A stretch of 64,000 nucleotides of DNA from contig CM061132.1 of NCBI GenBank assembly GCA_030789695.1, positions 30,032,418 through 30,096,417 of the forward strand, in the 5' to 3' direction. The stretch is from Scilla litardierei (taxonomy: Eukaryota > Streptophyta > Magnoliopsida > Asparagales > Asparagaceae). The stretch's first letter is position 1, and the number at the start of each line of letters is the position of its first letter. Made by a program: the position numbers and the translations under genes. Under the pieces are notes generated by a model. It was not told where the DNA came from. It searched no databases and worked only from the letters and a program-made list of their open reading frames with translations. Of this stretch, positions 20,562 to 61,330 are shown in pieces.

Positions 20562-21079
20562 TTTACTTTTAAAATGCTGCAAAAGACACAAAACCGAAGG
20601 TTTGATCAAAACATTGCATAAAAATTCTTAAAATATAACTCCCACTTGAAATGATAATAGAATATCCCATTTGGATAGTTCTAAAAATTCAAATCCCACT
20701 TGGAATTATATTGTATTTGATAAGTTACTTTCGAAAAATATTGAAGATGTTGTTCTAGAATCGAAAAGGTCTCTATGATTCCAATCACCATCTAGAACAA
20801 CCTTCAATATTCCCCCATCACTTATCAAACAATCGTACTCTTATAGTACTTCGCAGCGGAAAATCAATTTTGAAAAACATATCTTTCAAAATGGAATAGG
20901 TGAGAGTTTGCGCAAAGAATTTTAACGCAACAATTGCCAAGCCACGAGACCTGTTCTACACACCCATGGGTTAGATAACCATGGCCGGATCATGGTAGGA
21001 CTTGGAATTCTAAATTGCGCTATCCCGATTAAGGACGGGACATAACCTATTTGAAAATACCTTTTTCAAAAAAAATTTG

Positions 21080-21275
21080 AAAACACATTGGCTAATCTCC
21101 GTAGAGTAGAGCACAACGTTATAAGTTCATTGGCTAATCTCCGTAGAGTAGAGCACAATGACATGGCTAATCTCGCATGAAGTAGAGCATTACGGCTAAT
21201 CTTCAAGGAGTAGAGCACTACGGCTAATCTCGCATGAAGTAGAGCACTAAGGCTAATCTTCAAGGAGTAGAGCCT
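21080..21275. repeat. GGCTAATCT tandem repeat
   Basis: Six imperfect units of 28-42 bases, each with GGCTAATCT, then CCGTAG, CGCATGA or TCAAGG, and AGTAGAGCA. The last four alternate between two subtypes, suggesting duplication of a dimer. Confidence 0.85.
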
Positions 21276-21434
21276 TTAGACAAAAACTTCATTAAAATGT
21301 TAGCCCCGTGTGGGCTAGACGGCACTGCGGTTAGCCCCGTATGGGCTAATCGGTACATTCAAGTTTGACCAAGGCCTTTTGTCACCCCGTATGGGTCATT
21401 CGGCAAGTTCGCGATCGACCAGGACCTTCTGTCA

Positions 21435-21472
21435 GATTGGTCGACCAAAACAACCAAATTGGTCGACCAATT
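21435..21472. repeat. TTGGTCGACCAA palindrome pair
   Basis: Two copies of TTGGTCGACCAA within 38 bases. The second extends to a perfect 16-base palindrome, AATTGGTCGACCAATT (21457-21472). Confidence 0.9.
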
Positions 21473-21489
21473 CTGGTCTGCAACTTCTC

Positions 21490-21870
21490 CCGGCCAGGGC
21501 CTCTGCCCTGGCCGGGGCTTGGCCAAGGGCCGGCCAGGGCCTCTGCCCTGGCCAGCCAGGGGCCCTGGCCCCCTCGGCCAGGGCCTCTGCCCTGGCCGAG
21601 GCCGGCCAGGCCCTGGCCTCTGCCAGGGCCGGCCAGGCCCTGGCCGAGGCCAGGGCGCCGGCCCTGGCCTCTGTCAGGGCCGACCAGGCCCTGGCAGTGG
21701 CCAGGGCGCCGACCCTGGCCACTGCCAGGGCCGGCCAGGCCGGCCCCTGGCCTTGGCCGGGGCCGGCCACTGCCGGCCTGGCCATGGCCGGCCATGGCTT
21801 GGCCATGGCCGGTCACGGCCAAGGCCATCTTTGCCTTGGCCGGCCATGGTCCTTTGGCCATGGCCGGCCT
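21490..21870. repeat. GC-rich GGCC palindrome block
   Basis: About 380 bases at very high GC, built from overlapping self-complementary words such as GGCCAGGGCC, CTGCCCTGGCC, GGCCATGGCC and GGCCGGCC. Strong secondary structure is expected on either strand. Confidence 0.9.
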
Positions 21871-22144
21871 CCCCTTGTGTGGGGTGGCCGCACACCCCCG
21901 CCGGTGGGGGTTGCTGCGGTGGTTATTGGCCGTAGCCAACCCCCTCCGCATGGGGAGGGGGGTGCATGGCCTTCATAGCCCATTTGGCCATGGTGCACAT
22001 GCACTAAAATTCATCTTCCCCTGATGGGAATAACCACCACCTTCTTCCTCGATGAAGCACCCGTTCGTCGATGAAGCACCCGTTCGTCGAGAAATTAGTT
22101 ATTTCCTAATGGCCGTGTGCCAAAAATGAAAAATAACATACTAC

Positions 22145-22320
22145 GTGAACGGTCGGTTCTTCCCGTCACGGAGAGTTCCTACCATATCCGTAATGATAGG
22201 AGACCCTAACGTGAAAAGAACAACCGCTGCGTTCTCTCCGTCACGAAGCGTTCCTACCATATCCGTAATGGTAGGAGACCCATTCGTGAAAAAGACAACG
22301 ACTCGTTCATAGTTTCGACG
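22145..22320. repeat. Two-copy 95-base leader repeat
   Basis: Two copies share CCGTCACG, GTTCCTACCATATCCGTAAT and GGTAGGAGACCC with an offset of about 94 bases. Each holds an inverted pair CCTACCAT/ATGGTAGG (mutated to ATGATAGG in one copy). Confidence 0.82.
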
Positions 22321-22351
22321 GGACGGCGGTTTGACCGGGGCGAACCCATAT

Positions 22352-22364
22352 GGCTCTGATACCA
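22352..22364 (-). promoter_or_regulatory. Primer-binding site of the nested copia element
   Basis: On the minus strand TGGTATCAGAGCC, one base after the LTR end, is an exact match to the initiator Met-tRNA primer-site consensus. Confidence 0.93.
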
Positions 22365-22365
22365 A

Positions 22366-22973
22366 TGTAGGATCCTGCCAAAACAGAGTTAGGATCGATA
22401 AATGAAGTTTAGACTTACGCTTGCGTATGCGGCACGGTAGTCTACGAACTTCGCCTTCGGATTCGCCACGACGGATCGAGTCTTCTCACGAACGGAGTAA
22501 GGCTACTAAATCCACAATCTAAATCTCTACTTTTAGATTTAAGAACTTGGATAAAAAGGAGATGAAGTATTTCGGCAGAGCTTCGCTAGAATGAAGATGC
22601 ATGCATGCATGCCATGCAAAGTGTAAGGAAAATGGCTAACCCTTGGGTCTTATTTATAGCCCCCAAGGTAGTTATTTTAGGGTAAATTGTTCCTTTGGAA
22701 CAATTTAACTAAGGTGTACTATCGTACATGGCATATTATAAGCTTAAGTTGTACCATATGCATGGTACAATATAAGCTTAAGATATTACCCCTTTATTAG
22801 CCATATGTCGCATGCACTTATGCACATATAATGCGACTTTCCCATCAATCTAGAGATCCTCTCCGCAAGGGAACATATTCCCTTTGCGCACGACTTCGTG
22901 TACGCGACGTTCGAGGTCCGTATTCCCTCGTACATCCCCTACAAGGGTGTACTAACGTCTTCCATATCCAACA
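22366..22973 (-). repeat. 5' LTR of the nested copia element
   Basis: 608 bases, same boundaries as 15342-15949. Followed by TGACA, the right target duplication (22974-22978). Confidence 0.95.
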
Positions 22974-23307
22974 TGACATCCCTTTGATGTCTGTACCTCT
23001 CCTCGAGTGCATCCCACAGCTCGTAGGGGTCCTCTACAGTGAGGTACTCGTCCTTTAAGGTCGAGTCTAAATGTTTCCTGATATATATAATGGCTTTCAC
23101 CTTTAATATATCGGAAACTTCCTCCGTATGAGGTGCTTCCACTGAAGCCTCCTTGTTTGCTGGGGCAGTACTTGTTGTTGCCTTTTCAGTCTGTGTGAGA
23201 CTGAAACCATTAGAGCGCAGATGGAACTTCAGGTCCAACTGCCAACTCAGGTAGTTTGACCCATCGGCCTTCAGGACCGAGAAGTCGACATTTGCGAGTC
23301 TGGCCAT
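22974..23307 (-). pseudogene. gag: Bianca-like Gag, N-terminal part
   Basis: Begins at the ATG 23307 with MARLANVDFSVLKADGSNYL and SWQLDLKFHL, then KVKAIIYIRKHLD and DPYELWDALEERYRHQRDV, where the nested element interrupts it. Typical copia Gag N-terminus. The open frame beyond 22974 reads a few codons of the inserted LTR. Confidence 0.9.
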
Positions 23308-24797
23308 TCAATGATCTAGCAATGTAAAGAAAGACAACATGTATCATTAAAACTGAGTAAAATAGACATCCACACATGTAATGCAAACATTTTCATAGCA
23401 TGGATTTAATTAATGTGAATTTAACATACATGCTTTTACAGATTCATAATGTGAATAATTAATAAAGTTTAACATTCACGCATGCTGTTAAGTAGTTTCA
23501 TTGTAACATTAAACATGGTATTAAAGTAATTAACATCCACACAGTTAATGTATAAGCAATGAAGCAGGAAAAAATGACTTAGGACTATGTGGATCAGCCA
23601 GCCGACACCGAAATAAAAAGAAGTACAGTCCGAAGTTACATCAAAAATAATTGCATGAAAGAATAAATTACAACTCAGGAACTTCAGTGAGAAGCCCCTA
23701 TCTCCATTGTGCAAACGCCTTCAGCTCCTTTTTGGTGTCCTTCGGTCTTCTTTTTACATTTATATCCTCACTTACAAATTTCTCTCAAAAAAAAAGAAAA
23801 ATTGCAGGAAATTAAAAAGGTGTCAGAAACCTGGCTGATCCCTAAAAACATAGCCTAATTTGCACATCCACGCAGATAATATATTTGAAACATACAACCA
23901 CGCAGATAATCAATCACATGCATGTACAGATTAATTTAAATAATCTAACGTGTGTGACGTGTAAAAATTTATTTTTGAAAACTTTTACCTTTTGATCCAT
24001 ATTTTAATGTTTTGTTTACCGCTTTAAAAACCCTTTAAAGTTTCTTTTAATTATTTTGGGCTTTTTAGGGCCAAAAACAAAAAGAAAAATTATTTATGTA
24101 AATGGGCTAATTTTCTGGCCTTTTGGTCCATGAAAACAACCCATTAGGGTTAATTGGGCCTCCCCCGAAAAGTTGGCCAGTTTAAGGTTAGGGTTTCGGA
24201 AAACCTTAGGGGGGCCCGCGGCGTGTCGCCGCGACGGCTAGCCGCGCAGAAACGCGGTCGCCGTGGCGGCGACGGGCCGTGGCCTGCGGGACGCGGCACG
24301 GGGGCCGCGGCTTCGGGCCGCGGCAACTGGCCTCGACCTGAGGCCGCGGCTGCTGGCCGCGGCTTCAGGTCGCGGCCGCCGCGGCCTTTGGCCGCGGCGT
24401 GAAAATCGCGCCGGCGGCGCTTGTGAAGCGCCGCCGTTTCGCCCTATGGGCGTGCAGATTTTTGGATCAAAGGTTGGGGGTAAAAAACGGATTTTTCGAG
24501 TATTCAGATCGCTAAAAACAGATTTTTATTGTTTTTAGGCATGCGGATCTAAAAAAAATTGATTTTTACCGTGTTTTTAAACTTTTTGATCCTAAAACTT
24601 GCAGATCTAACGTGAAAAGCAAGTTTAGATCTAAAAAGTTTTGATTTTTACCTCTAGATTCGACAAGGGAATCTAGTCGACGGTTGGTGAAGGATGCCCT
24701 TTTCGCTCCCCGTTGAGAAGATTACGATCTTCTTGAATCTGAGCGATTGATGGATCTCCTTCCCCGCGAGCCACCGTCTCCTCCAAACGAGCGGGAT
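23308..24797 (-). other. 5' leader of the Bianca-like element
   Basis: About 1.5 kb between LTR and gag. No convincing ORF. It contains a GC-rich block (24200-24430) and several AAAAATCTGATTTTTAC-like stretches, also seen in the related relic at 58100-58350. ATCTAGAGGTAA (minus, about 24654-24665) is shared with that relic. Confidence 0.7.
24200..24430. repeat. GC-rich CCGCGGC block in the Bianca-like leader
   Basis: About 230 bases of repeated GGCCGCGGC and CGCGGCTTC words, many self-complementary. ORFs across it are low-complexity and not convincing. Confidence 0.82.
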
Positions 24798-24810
24798 CGT
24801 GCTGATAACG
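24798..24810 (-). promoter_or_regulatory. Primer-binding region of the Bianca-like element
   Basis: On the minus strand CGTTATCAGCACG follows the LTR terminus. The identical sequence follows the related LTR at 58007, which supports it as a functional site. I cannot name the primer tRNA. Confidence 0.65.
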
Positions 24811-24931
24811 TGTTATGAAGGGAAATTTAGGGAGAATAGGTGTAGAGGGGTAAGAGCCACCTACCCTCATATATATAGCTTTCAATAGTGGGCTTGGATA
24901 CCCAATGGACCTCATGTGCCTATTCATAACA
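24811..24931 (-). repeat. Short 5' LTR of the Bianca-like element
   Basis: 121 bases with perfect 9-base terminal inverted repeats TGTTATGAA/TTCATAACA. A TATATATAT promoter motif lies inside on the minus strand. It shares ATTGGGTATCCAAGCC-like sequence with the LTR at 57896-58007. The partner LTR is not in the visible sequence. Confidence 0.75.
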
Positions 24932-25182
24932 ATAATTGATTTGTATAAATACTTAATAATTTTCCACTATTGAAAAACAACCTCTTACATGCACCCCTAC
25001 CCATAGGGTGCATGTAGCAGTGCTCTTTTATTTTGCATAACTTCCACATCAGTGTAGATGTATATTTCTCTCTCACGTAGTACGGGAAACCGAGCGGATT
25101 AAGACCTTAACCGACGTTCAGTGTGTTCAACTCACAATCGGAAAAGGACACGTATACACTACGGATTTGACCTACCCGTCAA

Positions 25183-25191
25183 CTATAAATA
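25183..25191 (+). promoter_or_regulatory. TATA box of the transporter gene
   Basis: CTATAAATA lies about 30 bases before the likely transcription start (near 25215) and about 250 bases downstream of the short LTR. The choice rests on position and consensus only. Confidence 0.6.
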
Positions 25192-25214
25192 AGTAAACAA
25201 AGACTGAAGGAGAA

Positions 25215-25592
25215 AATCGATCCTCAAGTATTCATCCGCTTTGATTCCGTTGTATGTTTGCTTCCCTTCGGATTTCCGCCTTGAGAGATCTTTCTGTGCT
25301 ATCGATTTGAAGCTGCTGGGGAGGCTCATAACCTAGATCTCAGATCTCAGTTCGTATCCATTCAATTTCTCAGAATTTGCCATTTTTACTAGTTTTTGGA
25401 GGTAATGCTTGCTGCCGTCGTTGTTGCTTTAACTTTTGTAATATTTGGGATTTCTAAGGGGTTGTTGGGAGAAAATCAAATTGAGAATTTTGATCTGATT
25501 TGTGATTTGATTTTTCTGCTGGCCTTGCTCTGATGTTAATCACTGCAGGTGGTCGATTTGACGAAAGTTGGAGACGTTAAAAGAGCGGAACA
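25215..25592 (+). other. 5' untranslated region with a leader intron
   Basis: Probable leader of the transporter mRNA. A good intron lies at 25402-25548 (TTGGAG|GTAATG ... CACTGCAG|GTGG), leaving 44 bases of leader before the ATG at 25593. Leader introns are common in plant housekeeping genes. The exact start is not determined. Confidence 0.6.
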
Positions 25593-55982
<30,390 letters not shown>

Positions 55983-56230
55983 TCTTACACTATAGGCATG
56001 TTTCTAACCCCTTGCATCTTTTGCCGAATGGAAATGATCAATGAGATTCTTCTCTTATGGCATGCTGATGTATTCAGAATCTTAAGTTTTCTCGGGAATA
56101 ATCGAAGCATTAGTGCATGTTGCATGTGACCTTGTATTTACTTGTTGGGAGGGCAATGTAATCTCTGCTGTCATATCCACTATGCAATAGAATTGTACCA
56201 TTTCGTTGAATGGAATATATTAAAAGAGTA
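55983..56230 (+). other. 3' untranslated region of the transporter gene
   Basis: About 240 bases with TTGTA/TGTAAT-type upstream elements (about 56130-56165) and A-rich AATAGAATT and AATGGAATAT motifs (56184-56222) that could direct polyadenylation. The end is estimated. Confidence 0.5.
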
Positions 56231-57895
56231 AAGTGAAAATATTCATTTCAAATGAAGGCTTTAATTGATCCAATAAATCAGCCAATACATTGGAACACTA
56301 TTGTGATACCTTCACAGTAGCAAAAAGTATTACCTCTTGGTACCTTCAATAAACACGAAAACTTGATATGTTTTGATGCATCTTAAACTTAGTCATAGTT
56401 GCCATGTATTTAAATCCTGACAAGTATCAACTCATGTCAACAGCTCGTCATAATGATGTAACTTTAGGATATGGCAAGCTATCATGACTCTCTACATCAA
56501 ATTTCTCATCTAAATCATTCTAGGATCAACCAGAATCTATGAAAGGCCAGAAATAGGCTTTGTGCCCTTCTAAATAGCTTACCGGCCTTCAGAATGTACG
56601 CCACATGCCGTCAATAATGAGTGTATGTAACCAGCTCGAAACTGAAGTGGCACAAAACTCGTAGCCCTACATGAACATGTAGCTGCTTGAATTAGTCTAT
56701 GCTGCTATTTGCATTCTTTTTTAAATTACAGCCACATGAAAATCCAGCTGCATTGCATCTGGCATTCACGTGGCAAAGTTCAGTCAGGTTTTCCATTAGC
56801 TAAAGATTTGTTTTAGCGACTAGGCAGTTCCCATCTATTTCCGCGATTTTATATTTGCCATAAACTGACCTAGTTCTCTTGCCACAGGGATTTTGTAAGA
56901 GGATTCTTTGACTGGACATAAAACAGAGATGAGCCAGTTATAACTAAAGTAGAACAATATGGAATACATCGTGTGAAAAAGAAAAAAAGTATACATATTT
57001 GTATCTTACTGCTGAGCAAGCTGAAGGAGCAAGAGTCTGGGGCTTGGAATGGAGAGGATAAGAAGAAAGCAACTATGGTTCTGTAAAGTTCCAAATGGAT
57101 GTCAAGCACTGAATATTACTTATGTATTTCAAAGCAATGCTAGAGTTTTATGCGTCACAATGTGAAATTTTTTCCTCACCTTGTATTTATATTTTTGTCC
57201 ATCCCATTTCTCCTTCTCAGCGTGTTGTTGTTCTCAGCTATATTTTTGTAAAGATTGTTATCACCAAACAGTAGGAAATGCATAGTAAATCAATTATATT
57301 TCTCTTATTTGTTTGTGTTATATAAGATTACGATTGACATTTTTGGTATTGTTTTTGGGCTTTAACCTACCACATCCATTCCAGAGATTTTGTTATTTTC
57401 TGATTGTAGACCAAAATTTTTGAACACAGATCAAATCAGAATTATAAGCATATACAAAGCAAAACGTGATCATTTGGACAATGGGATGGATGAACAGCTT
57501 TCAGCACGACAGCACCTAGGGCTAAAAAGAATTAGCGTCGCAGCTATCACAACTGATCTTTTGAAGCATGGACGGAAAACAATCAGGGTTGCACTTACAT
57601 TAGAGATGTGTATCATGAGAAATGCATTCAAAGTTCTTTATCCACTACGTTGCTCTATATGAACTCACCTTCAATTGCATCTCAGTAACTCAATTCTTGA
57701 ACAGTTTATAGTCTAAGAGCTGTCAAGAAAATGTCAGCACTGCACAGTTATTGGTTACCTCCAAAGGTTTACGATGATAATTGGTTGGTTGCAACCACAA
57801 GCCAAAGCATGAAACGGGGTTTTTTGTGTGGGAGGGAGGGATGGAATGTAAGCTAAAAATTAGATATAATTTTAACAAGAGATCAATTTTAAAAA
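56231..57895. other. Unassigned intergenic sequence
   Basis: About 1.7 kb of AT-rich DNA. The longest plus ORF (57390-57662) has no recognisable motif. I see no gene. Confidence 0.7.
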
Positions 57896-58007
57896 TGTTA
57901 TAAACGAGCTTTTGGAGGCCCAACTTGTTATTGGGTATCCAGCCATTATGTAACCCTATTGATATAAATACATGGCTACGGATTCCGTAGCCACCAAGTT
58001 TACAACA
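57896..58007 (+). repeat. Short 5' LTR of the Bianca-like relic
   Basis: 112 bases with TATAAATA (about 57963-57970) and a 7-base inverted pair, GGCTACGGATTCCGTAGCC, near its end. Shares ATTGGGTATCCAGCC with the LTR at 24811-24931. Confidence 0.72.
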
Positions 58008-58379
58008 CGTTATCAGCACGCTTGAAGCTGAGCCAAACCTCTGCCGACGGACGAACGCGACGCGAACGGGCTTCCTTTACCGAACATCGCTAGATCCGGC
58101 GGGTAGGATCTAGAGGTAATTTTAATTCACTAGATTTAAACTTTTATGCGCATACAATTAGATCTACATGCTTAGATCTATATTTGATTAGTATAGATCA
58201 GATTTTTTAACTTAGATCCGCATGCTAAATCAATTTTTTCAATGATAACTCGGCGTTTTTATCTCTAAAAATCAAATCTTTACGATGAGAACGTTGTTTT
58301 GAAGATTAAAAATAGATTTTTTCCCATAAAAATCAGATTTTTATCATCTTCTTCCCCAAAAACCATTAAACCCTAGGGG

Positions 58380-58860
58380 GATTATCCATCGCCTCGCGGC
58401 CGGAAGCCGCCACGCGAAACCCCCCCGACTCACGCTGTCGCCGCCGCCTGAAGCAGCGGCACCCGCCGCCGCCCACAGCGGCGGCTTCCCCCTCCCCTTC
58501 CGCCGCCCGCGACGGCGGGCTTACCCCCGCCGCTCGAAGCGGCGGGAAGATCCGTCACCCGAAGCGGCGGTCTCCCCCGCCGCCCGAAGCGGCGGGCTGA
58601 TCCGTCGCTCGCGACGGCGAGCAGATCCGCCGCCCGCAGCGGCGGCTACCCCCGCCGCTCGAAGCGGCGGGCAAAACCGTCGCTCGCGACGAAGGGCAAC
58701 ACCTGCCGCCTGCAGCGGCGGTCCCCCCTCGCCAGCAGCGACGGACGGGTCCCACCGCCTGCAGCGACGGCCACCCTCTGTGCGCGCTCGTGTTCGAAAC
58801 CCTAGCCGCCGGACGCGGCCCCACACGCGCCCGAAACCCTAATCAGATGCACGAGATCGC
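58380..58860. repeat. GC-rich GCGGCGG block in the relic leader
   Basis: About 480 bases of tandem units of the type CGCCGCCCGAAGCGGCGG, around 30 bases long, each with CCGCCG/CGGCGG self-complementary arms. Same position relative to the LTR as the block at 24200-24430 in its relative. Confidence 0.88.
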
Positions 58861-60780
58861 ACGGCAGATCGTACCTAAAAACCCTAACTAGGGTTTGACC
58901 AATTTCATTTCCAAAATATTTTTCAGATTTAATTACGATTTTTCTTTTTTGTTAAAAATCTGGATAAATTATACGTTTTTAATTCATCGCATTTTTCGTT
59001 GGATTATCTGATTATCATACGTTTAATAATTAGGAAGATCATGCGACCGCTCTGCCGTTAGTCAACTAACCTAACAGTGTATGACGTCGGTGGTCCAATA
59101 ATTATTAAACGAAAATATTTTCATTTCCACTATAAAAATGCCTGTGATGATTAAATGCCTGTGATGACTAAACTGTCTGTGATGAACATCTTATTTAGCA
59201 TGCTAAAATCTATATGATATATTAAATGCCTGTAGCAAAACTATATGTCTGCGATGAGATTATTTAATGCCTGCAGCATATAAATAGCATGTGTATACAT
59301 CATACTTGTTTCAATTCAGGTTAATTGAGCATAACTTTTTAGTTTACAAGCTTTATATTATATGTATGATTGGCTCATGATATGACGATATTTTATGACA
59401 ACAAACCAATCATGATTTCAAAAAAGTTTAACATCATATCCATTTTGACAAAATGAACATGAAGTTCAAAATCAAATCAAAAGTCAACACCCTCACCCTA
59501 ATAAAAATTAACAAATACGATGGATTATGCGAAAAACATTTATGCGATTTCTTTTAGAGATACGCATTTTGCGGTAACAGATCTCTCAGATCTATGGTTT
59601 ATATAAACCAATATTGACACCAACAGTTGTCATAAAACCCCTAAACTCTTTTAGAGTGATCTCACTTTACAAGGTATGATTCTTTAATCTAGCCTTGATT
59701 TTAAGTGTACGCCCGAAGTCGTATCTTAATAGATAAATGAGAAATTATAAATTCTGTAGCAACGTATTTGTTTACCCTTGAGCATGATTCTTTATCCACA
59801 TAATACTTAAATGACTTAATAAAAATGGCCTGAAGACCATACTTGAGTTTTTAAATAGACTTTTAAAAGTCTCTCATAAATTAGAAAAGTGGAAATATAA
59901 AAACAAACTCATTTCCCTTGTATATGTCTACTTCGTAAGACCAATATTCATTCTTCCTTATAAACAACAATAAGGAAGACTGAAAACAGGGGAAGTCTTG
60001 AATAAAATGAGAAAGGGAAGATATGATAAACCTCGACATGGAGTATGCAATGGCAACCCAATATCATACAAGAAATTCTGATAAGACCCATAATGCTTTT
60101 TGCAACATGAATGATCATTAACTTATGCCATATAAAATATATACATATCTAGTCTAAACGACGAAAGTTAATTGACCTTATGTATATTTAGCTACTCCCC
60201 GCGGGCAAATAAACTTTGAAAACAAATTTGATCTGTTGTCATAACATAAGTCTAAATGAGCATAACTATAGACGTATGTTTTCTAGAGCACACATCATAC
60301 TATGAAACTTGTTACTGCAACATAATTATCAGTAGTATTCTCTTGCAGTATATATGTGTTTTTTACGCATTTTATTACTGTGAATGATTTGTTATCATGA
60401 ATACTCCTAAAATAAGGATGCCATTGACTCTCTTCACTTCCTCAAACGAATTTAAGATGATACAATATCATCATTAGAAGAATGAGACCTTTAGGCCTCT
60501 TAAGAATATTTGAGGGATAAAAATGGACTCACACACTTCCTATATATGGCTGATGATGTACCTCAGAGTACTCATCCATATATCATCTAAAAAAATGGTC
60601 ATTATCAAACCTTGTTATCCAATCGCAGTCCAGATTATTATTAATCACAACGGACATATTACCTTACTGGAATATTGGTTGGGCTTTTACTTACCATCAT
60701 ACCACCCTCAAAAATGCCGCAGTGGAACTTATTCATTGGGATTAACCACCCTGGATGAATATATTCCGAGATCCCCAAAC
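58861..60780 (+). other. Decayed interior of the relic, no recognisable gene
   Basis: AT-rich sequence in which I cannot place gag or protease. TGCCTGTGATGA-type short repeats occur at about 59140-59280. Confidence 0.55.
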
Positions 60781-61330
60781 AGGGGAGGCATTACTGCACA
60801 TCTTATAGATCGTGCCTTGACGGGTTCATATCCCCAGTTCTATGCTCAACTTCGTTGAAGTCGAGCTTATTGCGGATTTTTTTGAATAACACTGGGAAAT
60901 CAATTATATTTAACAACTGGAAGAAAATTGAACACCCTGAAGTTTATGTTCACACCCAGAAATGGGTTATATGTAAATCATTCAAATGATTTAAACGGAT
61001 TACTTATCCATTAAAAATCTAGTTGTAGGTGACCATGCGGGAACATGCAATTACAATGCAAACCATCAAAACGCCTCCTTAGAACCTATTTATATGAGCC
61101 TGATCACCTTATATAAACAGTTTCTGAGAACCCTTAACGGGGAAGCGTTTATAGCACATCTTATCGATGGAGCCATGATGAGTATACATCCCCATATCAC
61201 CACTATGGACCATCAAAACACAGAACTATTTATCGGAAGTAATTACCCCAGATAAATAGATTCTGAGCACTCTGACAAGGGGAAGCATTTAAAATCACTT
61301 CTCCTAAGACGTGCATTGATGGGCCCTCTT
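60781..61330 (+). repeat. Three diverged repeats in the relic
   Basis: Three segments, near 60781, 61139 and 61276, each have a GGGG(A)AGGCATT or GGGGAAGC(A/G)TTTA core followed by CACTTCT/CACATCTTAT and a CGTGC or GGAGCC word. They resemble a copia pol stretch after the integrase (GDLFTARFADC) at DNA level, which is inference. Confidence 0.45.

Larger units (their letters stand above)
20562..22351 (-). other. Long repeat-rich 5' leader of the nested copia element
   Basis: About 1.8 kb between primer-binding site and gag, unusually long. It contains four blocks described separately: a two-copy 95-base repeat, a GC-rich GGCC palindrome block, a TTGGTCGACCAA palindrome pair, and a six-unit GGCTAATCT repeat. 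Long ORFs on both strands of the GC-rich block are composition artefacts made only of G, P, A, R and W residues. Confidence 0.8.
15342..22973 (-). mobile_element. Nested Tnt1-like Ty1/copia retrotransposon
   Basis: A complete 7632-base insertion with 608-base LTRs at both ends, primer-binding site (22352-22364), polypurine tract (15950-15958) and TGACA target duplications. It reads right to left: leader, gag (20561-19695), degraded pol (to 17005) and a 1-kb untranslated tail. The two LTRs differ at 11 positions by my comparison (about 1.8%). It sits inside the gag of the Bianca-like element. Its coding part is broken several times, so it could move only with enzymes supplied in trans. Confidence 0.94.
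14199..24931 (-). mobile_element. Older minus-strand short-LTR copia element (Bianca-like), truncated and nested
   Basis: The element reads right to left: 5' LTR (24811-24931), primer-binding region, a 1.5-kb leader, gag start (23307-22974), [nested element 15342-22973], rest of gag (15336-14648), a short AT-rich spacer, and the start of protease (14515-14199), where the Sirevirus insertion cuts it. The rest of pol and its 3' LTR must lie beyond the Sirevirus, in or left of the gap. Gag and protease motifs (NYLSWQLDLKFHL, SASTHSIL, NLLSFKDIRLNGYH) fit the short-LTR copia group I know as Bianca-like. It is the oldest layer of this nest. Confidence 0.82.

Noticed and set aside
21365..22024. Several overlapping long ORFs on both strands (up to 219 codons)
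   Set aside because: They consist of G, P, A, R, W and L only, follow from a GC-rich palindromic block and occur in five frames at once. They are leader repeats, not genes.
57390..57662. 90-codon ORF in the 3' intergenic region
   Set aside because: No motif or family recognised, and codon use looks random; not listed as a gene.
58521..58826. Minus-strand ORFs of 89-101 codons
   Set aside because: Same type of GC-rich tandem repeat; the codons only reflect the GCGGCGG unit.
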